Counted from the first letter of the stretch, positions 1-9,148 are shown. The stretch is 64,000 nucleotides of DNA from Streptococcus macedonicus ACA-DC 198 (GCA_000283635.1 HE613569.1:1079501-1143500), one strand, 5' to 3'. The notes: generated by a model from the sequence alone, not told the origin. Translations and numbers: made by a program.

Positions 1-788
1 AGGATATTTTGCATATCTGCACCACGCCAACCATAAATGGATTGGTCAGCATCACCAACAACACAGATATTCTTAAAATGAGACGCCAAAAGTTTCACCA
101 ATTGATATTGCGCATGGTTAGTATCTTGATACTCATCTACATGAATGTATTGGTAACGTTGTTGGTAATAAGCCAAAACATCAGGATTTTGGTCAAACAA
201 ACGAAGCGTTAACATGATAAGGTCATCAAAATCCATTGCTTCGCTGCGGCGCAATTCTTCTTGATAAGCCTTATAACATTTGGCAACAATTTGCATGTAC
301 ATGTCACCTGCTTGATTTTCATAAGCTACCTCATCAAGCAAATCATTTTTGGCATTTGAAATTGTCCCAAGAATCGCACGTTCATTCCATTTCTTAGGGT
401 CGAGATTCAGATTTTTTAAAATACGTTTCATGAGCGTGCGCTGCTCACCTGGGTCAACAATCGTAAAATTGCGATTATAGCCAATGTGGTCAGCATCACG
501 ACGCAAAATTCGCACACACATGCTATGGAAAGTTGCGATCAACGTATCAGCCGTCGCAGGATTTAACGCCATAGCACGTTCACGCATTTCACGCGCCGCT
601 TTATTTGTAAAAGTAATCGCAAGGATATTCCAAGGATTTACAAATTTTTCATCAATTAAGTAAGCAATACGATGCGTTAAAACACGTGTCTTACCAGAAC
701 CAGCTCCCGCCATGATTAAAAGCGGACCTTCCGTTGTCTTAACAGCCTCTGCCTGCTTGTCATTCATACCATTTAATAAAGGATTCAT
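1..788 (-). CDS. pcrA: ATP-dependent DNA helicase PcrA, N-terminal part
   Basis: Superfamily 1A 3'-5' helicase used in DNA repair and replication-fork maintenance. The visible 262 residues start [16 protein letters not shown] and contain the Walker A motif GAGSGKT, the Walker B/motif II DEYQDTN, and motif [17 protein letters not shown], in the expected order for UvrD/PcrA/Rep. The rest of the gene runs off the left edge, so about two thirds of the protein is missing. The ATG at 788 is chosen because the family normally begins just before the Q-motif; the ribosome binding site in front of it is weak. PcrA rather than Rep or UvrD is inferred from the Gram-positive context. Confidence 0.93.
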   Translation of the reverse strand, partial: MNPLLNGMNDKQAEAVKTTEGPLLIMAGAGSGKTRVLTHRIAYLIDEKFVNPWNILAITFTNKAAREMRERAMALNPATADTLIATFHSMCVRILRRDADHIGYNRNFTIVDPGEQRTLMKRILKNLNLDPKKWNERAILGTISNAKNDLLDEVAYENQAGDMYMQIVAKCYKAYQEELRRSEAMDFDDLIMLTLRLFDQNPDVLAYYQQRYQYIHVDEYQDTNHAQYQLVKLLASHFKNICVVGDADQSIYGWRGADMQNI

Positions 789-927
789 CGTAAAATACCA
801 CGGATGTCACTATTTCGCTAAATAAATAAGCAAATTATCCGAGTTTTATTCCTCTCTAGATTAATTAGTCATATAAAGATAATGCTTATCTATTGTACCA
901 TTTTTTGGAAAATAGTGTTGGCTGCTT

Positions 928-1500
928 TCACTTTGTTTGGCAAATTTTTAGGAAATAAGCATGAATACTGTCATCGCTATCGACCTCTGGGTGAAAAGCA
1001 AGTCCCAATTGGTTTTAATAGCGAACCGCAACAATTTTTCCGTCTTTTTCAGCCAAAATGTCCACCCCTTTACTGACCTTGCTGATATAAGGCGCGTGAA
1101 CGAGGGTTACTGGCAGTTGACCCAAGTCTAAAAAATCAAGCTCTATGTAGAAACTGCCTAATTGTCTGCCGTAAGCGTTCCGTCTAACTGTCACTGGCAA
1201 TGTCGCAAGGTAATTTTCTTGTTGATTTTCAATTTTCTCTGCTAATAAAATCAAACCTGCGCAGGTTGCAAAAATTGGTAAACCTGCTGCTATTTTGTCT
1301 TGCAATGGTTTAAGCAACTTCAAATCACGCAATAATTTTCCCTGAACAGTTGACTCGCCACCAGGTAAAATAATGCCGTCTAAGGGAGCTTGTAAATCCT
1401 CTCTTTGTCTAATTTCAATCGCCTGCCCTCCCAAAGCACGCACCTTTTGATAATGCTCTTCAAAATCACCTTGCAAAGCTAATATACCAATTAAAACCAT
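928..1500 (-). pseudogene. pdxT: PdxT glutaminase subunit of PLP synthase, nonsense mutated
   Basis: PdxT hydrolyses glutamine and channels ammonia to PdxS for pyridoxal 5'-phosphate synthesis. The frame opens at 1500 (MVLIGILALQGDF), has the LPGGEST oxyanion motif near residue 46 and the nucleophile in ATCAGL (Cys80). A TAA at 1015-1017 stops it at 161 residues. Read past this stop, the same frame continues NQLGLAFHPEV to a second stop at 928, giving the normal length of about 190. The His and Glu of the catalytic triad (FHPE, about residues 170 and 172) lie beyond the stop, so the product should be inactive. It is 11 bases downstream of pdxS, also damaged. Confidence 0.88.
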
Positions 1501-1511
1501 ATATCTCTCCC

Positions 1512-2388
1512 TTAAATCCCACGTTCAGCCATAAGAAGTTTAATTTCATCTTCATTAATCCCAACCATGGCTTCGCCCAAATTTTCTGATAATTTAGCAA
1601 GCAATGCTTTATCTTGGTAATTTGTCACAGCTTGTACAATCGCACGCGCACGTTTTTCTGGGTCACCTGATTTGAAAATGCCAGAACCAACAAAGACACC
1701 TTCTGCTCCCAAATGCATCATTAGCGCTGCATCTGCTGGCGTCGCCACACCACCTGTGGCAAATAAAACAACTGGCAATTTTCCAGTTTCGTGCACTTCT
1801 TTGACTAATTCATATGGCACTTGAAGCTCTTTTGCGGCACAGTACAATTCGTCATCACGAAGTGATTGAAGGAGAGCAATTTCTTGATTCATTCGGCGCA
1901 AATGACGAACGGCTTGAATGACATCGCCTGTACCAGGTTCACCTTTTGAACGAATCATACTAGCGCCTTCAAAAATACGGCGTAAGGCTTCCCCAAGATT
2001 TTTAGCACCACAAACAAAAGGCACCTCTAAGCTTGTTTTATCAATATGATAACGGTCATCTGCTGGTGAAAGCACCTCACTTTCATCAATGTAATCAATC
2101 TCAATAGCTTCTAAAATCTGAGATTCCACAAAATGCCCAATGCGAACTTTTGCCATGACTGGAATAGAAACCGCTTCTTGAATTTCTTTAATCATTTTGG
2201 GGTCACTCATGCGAGAAACACCGCCTACGGCTCGAATATCAGCTGAAATTCTTTCAAGTGCCATAACGGCACAAGCACCAGCAGCTTCAGCGATTTTAGC
2301 TTGTTCTGGTGTTGTCACATCCATAATAACCCCCACTTTTAAGCGTTTAAGCCAATTGTTTGTTGAGTTGATAACGTTGATTTGTCAT
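1512..2388 (-). pseudogene. pdxS: PdxS PLP synthase subunit, 5' end disrupted
   Basis: PdxS forms PLP from ribose 5-phosphate, glyceraldehyde 3-phosphate and ammonia. The body is intact from [13 protein letters not shown] to the [15 protein letters not shown] end. The ancestral start is the ATG at 2386-2388, preceded by GAGG, and reads [13 protein letters not shown]. It meets a TAA at 2347-2349 where the family has Gln (LAQML), and an extra base then shifts the frame before GGVIMD. Translation could only restart at a GTG (2336) or ATG (2322-2324) with no clear ribosome binding site, removing the N-terminal helix used for activation by PdxT. The promoter is still present at 2423-2450. A residual restart product cannot be excluded. 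Confidence 0.85.
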
Positions 2389-2422
2389 AAGAAATACCTC
2401 ATTTACTTTTTAATTGATTTTC

Positions 2423-2450
2423 ATTATAATAAAAACTGACATGGTATCAA
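2423..2450 (-). promoter_or_regulatory. pdxST promoter and possible PdxR operator
   Basis: Reading leftward there is a -35 TTGATA (2445-2450), a 16-bp spacer and a -10 TATAAT (2423-2428), about 35 bases before the ancestral pdxS start. An ATGG...CCAT inverted repeat around 2441-2457 overlaps the -35 and could be bound by the divergent PdxR regulator; the operator assignment is inference. Confidence 0.6.
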
Positions 2451-2507
2451 GTGCCATTTTAAAACTTTTTTACAAGGTCATATTGGTGATTTATTCTTAC
2501 TTACACT

Positions 2508-3893
2508 TTGGATAATCACGGAAAAATTCCGCTTTACGAACAACTTTACCGCGCTATTAAAATAGATATTACAAATGGTACATTGAAAGCAAATGATAAA
2601 TTACCTTCTAAGCGTAGTTTGGCTAAACATCTGGGCATTTCCATTGTCACCGTTGAAACCAGCTACCAACAATTAAAAGCTGAAGGCTACATTTACAGTC
2701 AAACTAAAAAAGGCTTTTTCGTTGCCAATATTAAGCCATATCGTCCGCCAGTTAAAAAGACAGTAAGGTTAGTTTCAACTCCAACAAGCATGCCAGGTGA
2801 GACAAAACCGACCTTAAACCTTAGCAATAATCAGACGAATTCTGAAACATTTCCATTTGCCACTTGGTCAAAATTAGTCCGCCAAGTCCTCAATAATTGT
2901 CAAAATGAGCTGGTTACACCTTCTCCTAGTAAAGGTGTGCCACTTCTACGGCAAGCTATTGTCAACCATTTAAATGATTATCGGGGAATGGCTGTTGACC
3001 CAAAGCAAATCATTATTGGAGCTGGTACTGAATACCTCTACACGCTCTTGATTCAACTTCTGGGGCTGGATAAAACCGTTGCCCTAGAAGAACCAAGTTA
3101 TCCGAAAATCACCGAAATCTACCGACAATTTAATATTAATCTTATCTATATTCCTATGGAAAATGACGGACTTGATACTGCTCAACTCAAAAAATCGACA
3201 GCTGATATTGTTCATTTGTCGCCCTCTCATCAATTTCCAACTGGTGCCATTCTTTCTATTAGTAAACGTTACGAATTGCTTAGTTGGGCAAGTCAAGGCG
3301 ACCGCTATATTATTGAAGATGATTATGATAGTGAATTTCGTTTTCAAGGCTTGCCCATTCCGAGTCTTCAAGAAATTGATAGTTCAGGAAAAGTCATCTA
3401 TATCAACACTTTCAGCAAAAGCCTTGCTTCCACACTACAAATAAGTTACTTGATACTTCCACCTCAATTATTAGATACATTTGAAGAAAAGCTAAGTTTT
3501 TACAACAATACCGTTTCTAATCTGGAACAATACACCTTGGCTTACTTTATTCAAGAGGGGTATTTTGAAAAGCATTTAAATCGTATGCGGCTCTTTTATC
3601 AGAAAAAACGTGATGAACTGATTCATCGTTTGATGACAAGTCCTCTAAACAAACGAATAAGCATTCATGAGCAAGAATCGGGTTTGCATTTCATCTTGCA
3701 TATTCAAAGTGACCGATCTGAACAAACAATTTGCCAATTGGCTAAAAAACATGGGCTACAGATGACACCATTATCACGCTATTATCGTTGCCAAAACATC
3801 CATTCTGACAAGGATTTTATCATTAATTACGCCAATATCACCTCACCTGACATCGACAAGATTATTAATATTTTTTTGCAAATTATTCCTTAA
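2508..3893 (+). CDS. pdxR: PdxR-type MocR/GntR regulator with aminotransferase domain
   Basis: MocR-family regulator: a GntR winged helix at residues 1-75 (IPLYEQLYRAIKIDI, PSKRSLAKHLGIS, TVETSYQQLKAEGYI) followed by a fold-type I aminotransferase-like domain that binds PLP. The PLP lysine is in NTFSKSL and the nearby DYDSEFR motif is present. Divergent placement next to pdxST makes a PdxR role likely: sensing PLP and controlling pdxST. The only usual in-frame start is TTG at 2508, which has no good ribosome binding site. The homologous N-terminus appears to begin one to two codons after 2490 (ILTYTLD), where an ATT stands in place of a likely ancestral ATG, so expression may be reduced. Confidence 0.82.
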   Translation: MDNHGKIPLYEQLYRAIKIDITNGTLKANDKLPSKRSLAKHLGISIVTVETSYQQLKAEGYIYSQTKKGFFVANIKPYRPPVKKTVRLVSTPTSMPGETKPTLNLSNNQTNSETFPFATWSKLVRQVLNNCQNELVTPSPSKGVPLLRQAIVNHLNDYRGMAVDPKQIIIGAGTEYLYTLLIQLLGLDKTVALEEPSYPKITEIYRQFNINLIYIPMENDGLDTAQLKKSTADIVHLSPSHQFPTGAILSISKRYELLSWASQGDRYIIEDDYDSEFRFQGLPIPSLQEIDSSGKVIYINTFSKSLASTLQISYLILPPQLLDTFEEKLSFYNNTVSNLEQYTLAYFIQEGYFEKHLNRMRLFYQKKRDELIHRLMTSPLNKRISIHEQESGLHFILHIQSDRSEQTICQLAKKHGLQMTPLSRYYRCQNIHSDKDFIINYANITSPDIDKIINIFLQIIP

Positions 3894-3938
3894 TTATTTC
3901 AAAAATAACATTTTTCCCAAACATTACAAAAGATACTA

Positions 3939-3967
3939 TTGACAAAGTTCGGATTTTTCTTTAAGAT
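3939..3967 (+). promoter_or_regulatory. Promoter of the glycine riboswitch-alsT unit
   Basis: Near-consensus elements: -35 TTGACA (3939-3944), 17-bp spacer, -10 TAAGAT (3962-3967). Transcription would start near 3974, just before the riboswitch. Confidence 0.75.
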
Positions 3968-3984
3968 AGTAAACGAATTAAATA

Positions 3985-4258
3985 GCAAACCGAATGATGT
4001 CATTCAGGAGAAGAAAGCTTGCCTTTCGCCGAAGGAGTTACGCTCTCAGGTGTCATAGACAGGACTGGGTGACGGACGGACTTCTGGAGAGACCTTGTTA
4101 TCAAACAATTTGATAACAGCTAGAATTTCCACTAGAGTCAGTAATGTTTTTAAGGGCTTTGTATTACTTACTGATTGCTAATTGGGTTATCTAGATTAGG
4201 CGCCGAAGGGGCAAGGTTGACCTTTGTCAACTCAAACTCTCAGGCAAAAGGACAGAAG
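3985..4258 (+). ncRNA. Tandem glycine riboswitch
   Basis: Two aptamers with the diagnostic conserved blocks. Aptamer 1 has CAGGAGAAG (about 4005), GCCGAAGGAG (about 4029), CTCTCAGGT (about 4043) and GACAGGAC (about 4060). Aptamer 2 has CTGGAGAGACC (about 4084), CGCCGAAGGGGC (about 4201), CTCTCAGGC (about 4237) and AAAGGACAGAAG. Glycine binding controls the downstream terminator. Aptamer 2 contains an unusually long insertion (about 100 bases, including a TTATCAAACAATTTGATAA hairpin) between its first two blocks. Position upstream of a sodium:alanine/glycine symporter matches the known streptococcal arrangement. Confidence 0.9.
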
Positions 4259-4316
4259 ATAAGAATGGATTCACAAGCGAGCATTAGGCTTGCTAAGTCT
4301 TCTTATCACTTTTCAG

Positions 4317-4345
4317 GAGTTATCTTTTTAGATAGCTCTTTTTCT
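4317..4345 (+). terminator. Riboswitch expression-platform terminator
   Basis: GAGTTATC (4317-4324) pairs with GATAGCTC (4331-4338), one G-U pair, followed by a run of T. It lies between the second aptamer and the alsT ribosome binding site, so it is the likely switching element. Confidence 0.75.
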
Positions 4346-4391
4346 ATTGGCATCTTTGGCGCTATATTTAAAATGGGGAGACTATTTTTTT

Positions 4392-5720
4392 ATGTTAGAC
4401 TTTTTTACTTTACTTGATAATATTGTCTGGGGAGCACCGCTTTTAATCTTGCTCGTTGGGACTGGTGTTTACTTAACTGTCCGCCTCGGCTTACTTCAAG
4501 TGATTAAATTACCTAAAGCTTTTAAATTAATCTTTGCTGATGATAAAGGGCAGGGAGATATTTCAAGTTTTGCTGCTTTGGCTACTGCACTTGCCGCTAC
4601 CATCGGTACAGGGAATATCGTTGGGGTGGCAACAGCTATTAAAGCTGGTGGACCAGGTGCACTCTTTTGGATGTGGATGGCTGCTTTCTTTGGAATGGCG
4701 ACAAAATATTCTGAAGGGGTTCTTGCCATTAAATACCGTACTAAAGATGATAATGGTGAAATTTCTGGTGGTCCAATGTATTACATCCTCAATGGTATGG
4801 GAAAACGTTGGAAACCTTTAGCTGTTTTCTTTGCAGTTGCTGGTGTTTTGGTTGCTTACTTTGGTATTGGGACATTCTCACAAGTAAACTCAATTACATC
4901 ATCGCTTGAAAATTCCTTTGGCTTGGCGCCACAAATCATAAGTGTTGTCATTGCAGTTCTTGTTGCTATCATCATTTTTGGCGGTATTCAATCTATCTCA
5001 AAAGTAGCCGAAAAAGTCGTGCCTTTCATGGCTATCATTTATATCATTGCTACGCTTGCTGTTATTTTCTGCCATGCTAACCAAATCCTACCAGCATTTG
5101 GTGAAATTTTCTCTGGTGCCTTTACAGGTACAGCTGCTGTCGGTGGTTTTGCTGGGGCAGTTGTTAAAGACGCTATCCAAAAAGGGATTGCTCGTGGTGT
5201 TTTCTCTAATGAATCTGGACTTGGCTCTGCTCCAATCGCCGCTGCTGCCGCTAAAACAGAAGAACCTGTTGAACAAGGGCTTATTTCAATGACAGGAACG
5301 TTCATTGATACAATTATCATTTGTACTTTGACTGGGCTTTCTATCATTGTTACTGGAAAATGGACTGTTTCTGGTCTTGAAGGTGCTCCGTTAACACAGG
5401 CTGCATTTTCATCAATCTTTGGAACACCTGGCGCAATTGCTCTTACTTTCTGTCTTGTATTGTTTGCCTTTACCACAATTCTTGGTTGGTCTTATTATGG
5501 TGAACGTTGCTTTGAATTCCTTTTCGGAACAAAACACATCAAACTTTATCGTAGCATCTTTGTCATCATGGTAGCACTCGGTGGTTTCTTAAAATTAGAA
5601 TTGATTTGGGTTATCGCTGATATTGTAAACGGACTTATGGCTTTACCAAACTTGATTGCTCTCTTGGCTCTCTCACCAGTCATTATCCATGAAACAAAAC
5701 ATTATTTTGCCAAAAAATAA
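4392..5720 (+). CDS. alsT: Sodium:alanine/glycine symporter, AlsT/AgcS family
   Basis: Membrane symporter importing alanine or glycine with sodium. The protein (442 residues from MLDFFTLLDNIVWG) has the family signature GTGNIVGVATAIKAGGPGALFWMW near residue 80 and about ten to eleven hydrophobic segments. The ATG at 4392 follows GGGGAG at 4375 with suitable spacing; the upstream in-frame extension lies inside the terminator region and is not used. The glycine riboswitch in the leader indicates that glycine is the physiological ligand and probable substrate; repression or induction cannot be decided from sequence alone. Confidence 0.9.
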   Translation: MLDFFTLLDNIVWGAPLLILLVGTGVYLTVRLGLLQVIKLPKAFKLIFADDKGQGDISSFAALATALAATIGTGNIVGVATAIKAGGPGALFWMWMAAFFGMATKYSEGVLAIKYRTKDDNGEISGGPMYYILNGMGKRWKPLAVFFAVAGVLVAYFGIGTFSQVNSITSSLENSFGLAPQIISVVIAVLVAIIIFGGIQSISKVAEKVVPFMAIIYIIATLAVIFCHANQILPAFGEIFSGAFTGTAAVGGFAGAVVKDAIQKGIARGVFSNESGLGSAPIAAAAAKTEEPVEQGLISMTGTFIDTIIICTLTGLSIIVTGKWTVSGLEGAPLTQAAFSSIFGTPGAIALTFCLVLFAFTTILGWSYYGERCFEFLFGTKHIKLYRSIFVIMVALGGFLKLELIWVIADIVNGLMALPNLIALLALSPVIIHETKHYFAKK

Positions 5721-5727
5721 AAAATTA

Positions 5728-5757
5728 TCCTAGGCTACAACAAGCTTAGGATTTTTT
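5728..5757 (+). terminator. alsT terminator
   Basis: TCCTAGGCT and AGCTTAGGA form a stem around a CAAC-type loop, followed by six T residues at 5752-5757. Confidence 0.8.
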
Positions 5758-5804
5758 AGGATTAGCTCATTATGATAAAATAAAAGTGGATAAAGAGGCG
5801 TACC

Positions 5805-6365
5805 ATGGTAAGACATGAATCAGCAAAACTCAAACTTTAACAAGCCCTTATTTTATTACTGGATAATGAAACATTTGAACGTATCACTGTTAGCAAGATT
5901 TGCCAGCAAGCACCCGTGAATCGTTCCACTTTCTATAACTATTACAACACTCAGTACAAACTATTGGAAGATGCTTATGATTACTTGACTTCCCTTTTTG
6001 TTACTGAATTCGAAGAATATCAAGCTGATCTTAATATGACAGACGAGACGCGTTTTATAGACGACGCCTACCTAATTTCCTATTTAACATTTGTGAAGGA
6101 TCATCAAGGTATTTATAAAATTTATCTCGAACACGAACAAGATTTCCATCATAAAGAACGCTTTGATCGGTTAGTGAGCCATGTTTTCACCCCCTTTTAT
6201 TATGCGCATAGTGTTACAAATAAAGTCAAAATGACTTATATGGCTAACTTCTTTTTAGCAGGTATTACTCAAGTTATCCGAGGTTGGATTTCTAATGGTT
6301 GTTCTGATGATATTTCATTTATTTCAGAAATTATTCAAACCTGTATTCCAAATGAAGACAAATAA
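5805..6365 (+). pseudogene. TetR-family regulator, nonsense mutated
   Basis: The frame starts at an ATG (5805) with AGAGG in front and reads MVRHESAKLKL, then TAA at 5838-5840 (codon 12), then continues in the same frame through ITVSKICQQAPVNRSTFYNYY, a typical TetR helix-turn-helix, to 6365. Full length would be 186 residues, normal for the family. The stop falls before the DNA-binding domain, and the GTG at 5916 that could restart translation would lack the first two helices. No target gene can be assigned. Confidence 0.82.
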
Positions 6366-6400
6366 ATTAGCTGAGCACCTTGCATCAGCTAATTTATTTT
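6363..6400. terminator. Bidirectional terminator between tetR remnant and GH1 remnant
   Basis: Perfect 12-bp stem TAAATTAGCTGA (6363-6374) with TCAGCTAATTTA (6385-6396), A/T runs on both sides. It overlaps the end of the TetR frame. Confidence 0.75.
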
Positions 6401-6761
6401 AATTATTCAAACCGACAACAACTGGAATAATGCCGATAAGTAGTACCAGACCAACTAGACTTAAAATGAATCCGATGACAAAATTTCCTGAGCTAATCAG
6501 GGCAAAACCATTACCGAAAACAAGCGCAGCAACAACGGAATAGACTAATTTTCCAACTAGTTTTGGATTGACGTTTAGAGCTCCTTTGCCAGGCTTGCCG
6601 TCTTTATCAATATAAGTCATGTAACGTGGCGCATTAGCACTACCGCCTGTTGTCACATCAGTCGCAACAAGTCCGCGACCATCTTCATTATAAGCTCCTT
6701 CGGCTTAGTTGACAGCAATCGCCCCGCCCCAAAGGAAATTTTTTAGAAATGCTTTTGTCAT
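6399..6761 (-). pseudogene. 6-phospho-beta-glucosidase (GH1) 5' remnant fused to a membrane-protein tail
   Basis: From an ATG at 6761 (GAAGGG ribosome binding site) the frame reads MTKAFLKNFLWGGAIAVN, TAA at 6705-6707, then AEGAYNEDGRGL and APRYMTYIDKDGK. This is the conserved N-terminus of GH1 phospho-glycosidases, where NQ-EGAY is standard, so the stop replaces Gln. After about residue 65 the similarity ends and the frame continues as LNVNPKLVGKLVYSVV with two hydrophobic helices. The rest of the enzyme, including both catalytic Glu, is absent. The tail most likely comes from a different small membrane protein joined by deletion. What the tail belongs to is not recognised. Confidence 0.72.
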
Positions 6762-6810
6762 CTATCGTTTCCCTTCTTTCAATTAAGTACAATAGTATTA
6801 TATTGTTATT

Positions 6811-6824
6811 TGAAAGCGCAATCT
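6811..6824 (-). promoter_or_regulatory. Catabolite-responsive element (cre) upstream of the GH1 remnant
   Basis: TGAAAGCGCAATCT fits the CcpA-binding consensus closely. It lies about 50 bases upstream of the dead GH1 start, with a TATAAT-like sequence between. An 18-bp perfect palindrome at 6831-6848 is next to it and may end the leftward transcript of the esterase gene. Confidence 0.55.
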
Positions 6825-6852
6825 TGCATTATCATTTTATAAAATGATACTA

Positions 6853-7509
6853 TCACACTAAACATGGCTGAATAGCGTCAGCAATCGCCCAATAACCTGA
6901 TACTGTCAAATGAAGCCCATCAACTGTCCAGTCACGTTTGAGTTGCCCAGTTTCATCACAAAGTAAATAATGAACGTCAAACCAACATACCTTATCGCCA
7001 GCTAATCGACTAAGGTTATCATTTAGTAGTGAAATACTTTGATTATTTCGCAAGCTTGGTGTGCGTACAAATTCAGGCGATTCATTCATCGGAAAAACAG
7101 ACAATAAGAAAATCTGTGTTTCTGGCAACTGTTGCTGAATCTTTGTAATAATGCTCTGAATGGTTTGGTAAACCTCTTCTGGTGTGCGTTTTTTCAAATC
7201 ATTGACACCAATCAATAGAAAAACTTTGCTCGGTGCTAAATCTAGTATTTGACTACTAAGGTGCTCTAGAAACTGTAAACTATCAATACCATGAACACCA
7301 CGGTTATACAGCGGCATAGTCGATGTCAGCAGTTCATGAATCGGAAAATATTCTGTGATGGAATCGCCTGCAAACACAATATTGGGATGTGAAACAGTTT
7401 TATTGAGCGAAGCGTATTTTTCCCACAATTGATGTTGTTGGTCAGCCAAAATATACTGACGATATTCTTGCACATCAGCCTTATGATAAAGTTCTTGAAA
7501 ATCTGTCAT
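6853..7509 (-). CDS. SGNH/GDSL-family esterase or acylhydrolase
   Basis: 218 residues, cytoplasmic (no signal peptide). All four SGNH blocks are visible: GDSIT near residue 48 (catalytic Ser), NRGVHG (Gly), LIGVND (Asn) and VDGLHLT near residue 200 (Asp-His). The family hydrolyses acyl esters, including lysophospholipids and acetylated sugars; the substrate cannot be told. It lies 11 bases downstream of the broken HAD gene and was probably cotranscribed with it. The start at 7509 follows AAGGAG. Confidence 0.83.
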   Translation of the reverse strand: MTDFQELYHKADVQEYRQYILADQQHQLWEKYASLNKTVSHPNIVFAGDSITEYFPIHELLTSTMPLYNRGVHGIDSLQFLEHLSSQILDLAPSKVFLLIGVNDLKKRTPEEVYQTIQSIITKIQQQLPETQIFLLSVFPMNESPEFVRTPSLRNNQSISLLNDNLSRLAGDKVCWFDVHYLLCDETGQLKRDWTVDGLHLTVSGYWAIADAIQPCLV

Positions 7510-7520
7510 TTTATTTCTCC

Positions 7521-8333
7521 TTAAAGTATTTTTTCAATCGTTGTCAGCACTGCATCTTCAGCATTTGATGCAATTTGGTAACTTGCAACATTTTTAATAT
7601 TTTGTGTTGCATTTGCCATCGCAAAAGAATACTTAGCCAAGTTTAAGAGTTCCTTATCATTTCCACTATCACCAAAAGCAGCAACTTCTTCTGGTCTAAT
7701 TTTGTATTTTGCCATCAGGACTTGTAACCCCCATGCTTTGTGAACACTACTTTGAATGATATCAACAGCTCCGTAACCACTTGACACAGCCCGCAAATCT
7801 CCATGGAACTCTTGATTAAACTGTTGTGTTACCTCATCGACATCATCTTAATCTACCATCATAGTAATTTTTACAATAGGATCTTTAGGACGTTTTGTAA
7901 GATCTTCTAAATAAACAAGATTAGAAAAAATTGTCGCAGTTCATCTTGTGAAACAGCGGCTGTGCCAAATTCAAGCGAAGTCCCTTGAAGTACATAAGAA
8001 GCCTCAACTCCCGGCAATATCACTCGATAAGATTTCAATTTATCAGCAAAAAAATACAACAACAGCATCAACAAGGTGGTTAGGCATTGTTTGTCGCGCC
8101 AATAGATTTCCTTTGTCAATAACAAGAGCTCCATTTTCAGCGACATAATCAATATTGTCAGAGACTTATGCAAAGATTTGTCTTAATCGTTCCATGCGAT
8201 TACCACTTGCAACAACAAAAAGAATATTTCTTTCGGTTAATTGCCTTAAAAGGTCTTGGAATCTTCTTTTATCATAACTTCCTTGAGGATTCAAGAAAGT
8301 TCCATCCATATCACTTGCAATTAATTTTATCAC
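7521..8333 (-). pseudogene. Cof-type HAD-IIB sugar-phosphate phosphatase, multiply broken
   Basis: From a GTG at 8333 that overlaps the stop of the upstream gene (GTGA) the frame reads IKLIASDMDGTFLN, the HAD motif I. A TAA at 8166-8168 interrupts IFA-VSDNIDYVAENGAL. There is a frameshift near 8050 before FFADKLKSYRVIL, another near 7925 (after LRQFF), and a second TAA at 7848-7850. The tail then carries motif IV, AFGDSGNDKELLNLA, and ends at 7521. At least four lesions, so it is certainly dead. It is a paralogue of the intact neighbour at 8330-9148. Confidence 0.85.
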
Positions 8334-9148
8334 AACTCAATACCTTTCAAAAAATGATTTGACAAGACTTGTAACACACCGTTTTCTTGATTTGACGGTG
8401 CTTGGTAGCTAGCAACAGCCTTGATTTCTTGCGGAGCATTTGACATTGCAAATGAGTATTTTGCTAGTGTTAGCATTTCAATATCATTGCCACCATCGCC
8501 AAATACCATGAGATTTTCTGGAGTATAGCCCCAATGATTAAGTAGAAAATCAAGCCCTGTTCCCTTGTGAACGTGTGAGGGAATCACGTCAATACAGCCA
8601 AAACCACTAGAAGTAGCCGTTAGCTGGTAATCAGCAAAAAGCGTGTTAATGTCATCACGAACTTTGAACGTCAAATCGTCAGGAACTAGCAAAGTTACTT
8701 TGAAAAAATGGTCATCTGGAATCGGGTGAAGATTGTCAACGTAAGTTAACACAGGCAAATAATAACTGAGCAAGTCTTTCACTTTCTTAGGTGTCGCTGC
8801 AGGAAGGTAAGATGAGTCTTTCCCCGCCAAATTAATCACCGTGTCGGGATAATACTTTTCAATATAATTCACCAAAGCTGAAATCGCTTCTTCAGTTTCA
8901 AAGGCTTCTTTCAAGGTTCTGCCATTTTCAATAATGTGACCGCCATTTTCAGCCACAAACGTCATTTGATGTTTATGTTCAGGAAATTGTTGAATAATTT
9001 GACGGTATTGATTACCGCTTGCCACGACAAATTTAATATCATCTGCCATAAATTTATCAAATAAACGGTTAAAAAGTACTTTATCATAGGTTTTGTCATC
9101 TGTTAAAAACGTTCCATCCATATCTGTTGCGATTACTTTTATTGTCAT
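8330..9148 (-). CDS. Cof-type HAD-IIB family phosphatase
   Basis: 272 residues from MTIKVIATDMDGTFLTDDK. Motif I DMDGT gives the nucleophile and acid/base Asp; motif II is VVASGN; motif IV is VFGDGGNDIEML, which binds Mg. The C2B cap lies between. Such enzymes dephosphorylate sugar phosphates, flavin or PLP; no substrate assigned. The ATG at 9148 is selected because it follows AGGAG; an upstream in-frame start would add seven residues before it. It was the first gene of a unit with the dead paralogue, whose start overlaps its stop. Confidence 0.86.
   Translation of the reverse strand: MTIKVIATDMDGTFLTDDKTYDKVLFNRLFDKFMADDIKFVVASGNQYRQIIQQFPEHKHQMTFVAENGGHIIENGRTLKEAFETEEAISALVNYIEKYYPDTVINLAGKDSSYLPAATPKKVKDLLSYYLPVLTYVDNLHPIPDDHFFKVTLLVPDDLTFKVRDDINTLFADYQLTATSSGFGCIDVIPSHVHKGTGLDFLLNHWGYTPENLMVFGDGGNDIEMLTLAKYSFAMSNAPQEIKAVASYQAPSNQENGVLQVLSNHFLKGIEL

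Noticed and set aside
9..212. 67-codon rightward frame at the left edge
   Set aside because: Reverse shadow of pcrA.
882..1076. 64-codon rightward frame over the pdxT end
   Set aside because: Overlaps the reconstructed 3' part of pdxT on the other strand and has no ribosome binding site.
5039..5476. Long antisense frame inside alsT
   Set aside because: It is the reverse shadow of a conserved transporter, without ribosome binding site or recognisable motif.
8168..8362. Rightward frame over the broken HAD gene
   Set aside because: Lies opposite to the conserved HAD motif I region; a chance frame in decayed sequence.
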